Below are positions 5,542 through 6,216 of a stretch of DNA of 6,216 nucleotides, piece by piece; positions within the stretch are counted from its first letter, which is position 1; each line of letters starts with the position of its first letter. Below the pieces are notes generated by a model. That model was not told the origin of the DNA. It saw only the letters and a list, made by a program, of their open reading frames with translations, and did not search any database. Source of the DNA: Treponema sp. (lineage in GTDB: Bacteria > Spirochaetota > Spirochaetia > Treponematales > Breznakiellaceae). Location of the stretch: contig JAISND010000181.1 of NCBI GenBank assembly GCA_031276615.1, positions 1 through 6,216 on the forward strand. The letters are read 5' to 3'. The translations under genes were made by a program, and so were the position numbers.

Positions 5542-6216
5542 TCACTCCGCCACAAAGCGGCCGCTGCCGTCTATCCTGTACCCCGTAATGGGTGTCTCCG
5601 CCCAGGGCGATTCAGTCATTTTTGTGTTTTCCAGGCTAAAATGTTCTTTAAGGCTTGCCAAATCCCCGGCGCTGTAGGCGCCGCTGTCCAGCCTGAGAAC
5701 CGGCAGGTTTACATAACTTGCAAGGGGCACGCTTGAAGTAATTCCCAAGTCTATGGATATTAGCCCGCCGCCCAAAGGACCGCTGATAGTGACGGACCGG
5801 GTGTTATCGTAAAGGAAAACCCGCTCCGGCCGGGCTTCGCCGGATATTTTGAAGATTCCTGAATATCCTACCAGCACCTCCCTGCCGTACCCGTTCGTGC
5901 CGGACAGGATATTGTCCCGCACCACCGCGTTGCCGTTCATGCTAAAGCTTCCTTCATTAACAACATACACCCCGCCGCCAGCGTCGGAGGTATTCCCGCT
6001 CACCATACCACCACTCATCGTAAAGCTTCCTTCACTAACATACACCCCGCCGCCACCGTAGGAGGTATTCCCGCTCACCGTACCGCCGCTCATCGTAAAG
6101 CTTCCTCCACTAACATACACCCCGCCACCACCTCTGTCACCGCCGGAGGAGGAGAAGGTATTGCCGCTCACCGCGCCGCCGCTCATCGTAAAGCTTCCTC
6201 CACTGATGGATACTCC
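5542..6216 (-). CDS. Repeat-rich right-handed beta-helix-type surface protein, N-terminus cut by window edge
   Basis: An open frame of 224 codons enters from the window edge and ends with TGA at 5544-5542; the start lies outside. The first 95 or so residues are tandem repeats of 25-31 residues of the pattern MSGGxVSGNTS, a Gly-rich turn, GGGVYVSGGSFT. Repeat starts fall at bases 6186, 6093, 6018 and, degenerate, 5940. Short Gly/Ser/Asn/Thr repeats with regularly placed Val, Phe and Met are typical of right-handed beta-helix stacks, as in pectate-lyase-like folds, and recall the repeats of polymorphic outer-membrane proteins and autotransporter passengers. After the repeats, about 130 residues without repeats continue with beta-rich sequence and end in ITGYRIDGSGRFVAE. 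No membrane segment or barrel is seen, so surface export would need signals in the missing N-terminus or another system. Function unknown; adhesion or surface display is a guess. A terminator follows directly, so it is not part of the exporter operon. Confidence 0.8.
   Translation of the reverse strand, partial: GVSISGGSFTMSGGAVSGNTFSSSGGDRGGGGVYVSGGSFTMSGGTVSGNTSYGGGGVYVSEGSFTMSGGMVSGNTSDAGGGVYVVNEGSFSMNGNAVVRDNILSGTNGYGREVLVGYSGIFKISGEARPERVFLYDNTRSVTISGPLGGGLISIDLGITSSVPLASYVNLPVLRLDSGAYSAGDLASLKEHFSLENTKMTESPWAETPITGYRIDGSGRFVAE
5938..6216 (-). repeat. Tandem repeats of 75-93 bases inside the beta-helix gene
   Basis: Three whole units and the start of another encode the MSGG...SFT repeat. 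Unit boundaries (Met codon) lie at 6186, 6093, 6018 and 5940, giving lengths of 93, 75 and 78 bases, all multiples of three. The DNA is nearly identical across units in the stretch coding for SFTMSGG, and each unit boundary carries AAGCTT (5945, 6023, 6098, 6191). Length differences sit in the Gly/Ser-rich turn. Similarity at the DNA level points to recent duplication or gene conversion, and the array may go on beyond the window. Confidence 0.85.

Noticed and set aside
5155..5545. Two overlapping minus-strand frames of 87 and 79 codons
   Set aside because: One begins within the beta-helix gene and reads through its terminator; the other is built largely from the inverted repeat. Neither shows domain, signal peptide or membrane segment. 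If the inverted repeat is multi-copy, similar false proteins may be found in databases.
5938..6216. Possible CRISPR array or non-coding satellite
   Set aside because: Units keep the reading frame, have no unique spacers of constant length and encode a coherent protein repeat.

Overview
The window reads as accessory-flanked chromosomal DNA of a Gram-negative-type, GC-rich bacterium with an outer membrane. A spirochaete, perhaps a treponeme from a gut community, is my best guess. This rests on the combination of an RND permease, a LolA-like protein, a barrel protein and a Ser/Gly-rich beta-helix protein; it is inference, since no rRNA or other taxonomic marker is present. All five supported genes lie on the minus strand, so the window is read from high to low coordinates.

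Region by region: (1) 6216-5542 holds the C-terminal part of a repeat-rich, right-handed beta-helix-type surface protein, cut by the window edge, followed at once by a clear intrinsic terminator (5534-5501). (2) 5541-5042 is about 500 bases without a convincing gene. It holds that terminator, a 129-base interrupted inverted repeat (5199-5327) with a terminator-like core, a sigma70-type promoter (TTGACA, 17-base spacer, TAACCT) and an imperfect palindrome lying across its -10 element. (3) 5041 down to base 1 looks like one operon: a TetR-family regulator (5041-4304), an RND/MMPL-family inner-membrane exporter (4232-1515), a periplasmic LolA-like protein of the outer membrane lipoprotein-sorting family (1343-570), and a DUF1302-like outer-membrane beta-barrel protein (573-1, cut by the window edge). 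The last gene begins with GTG and overlaps the stop of the gene before it by four bases.

Taken together, the operon encodes parts for each layer of a double-membrane envelope: an inner-membrane pump, a periplasmic carrier with a lipid-binding fold, an outer-membrane barrel, and a regulator that probably controls its own promoter. The likely job is movement of a lipid or other hydrophobic molecule to or from the outer membrane; the substrate cannot be told from sequence. The most unusual details are a Gly/Phe/Asp-rich insertion of 47 residues in the second periplasmic loop of the pump, the long inverted repeat upstream of the operon, near-identical DNA repeats in the beta-helix gene, and a hairpin that places the ribosome-binding site of the LolA-like gene in its loop.
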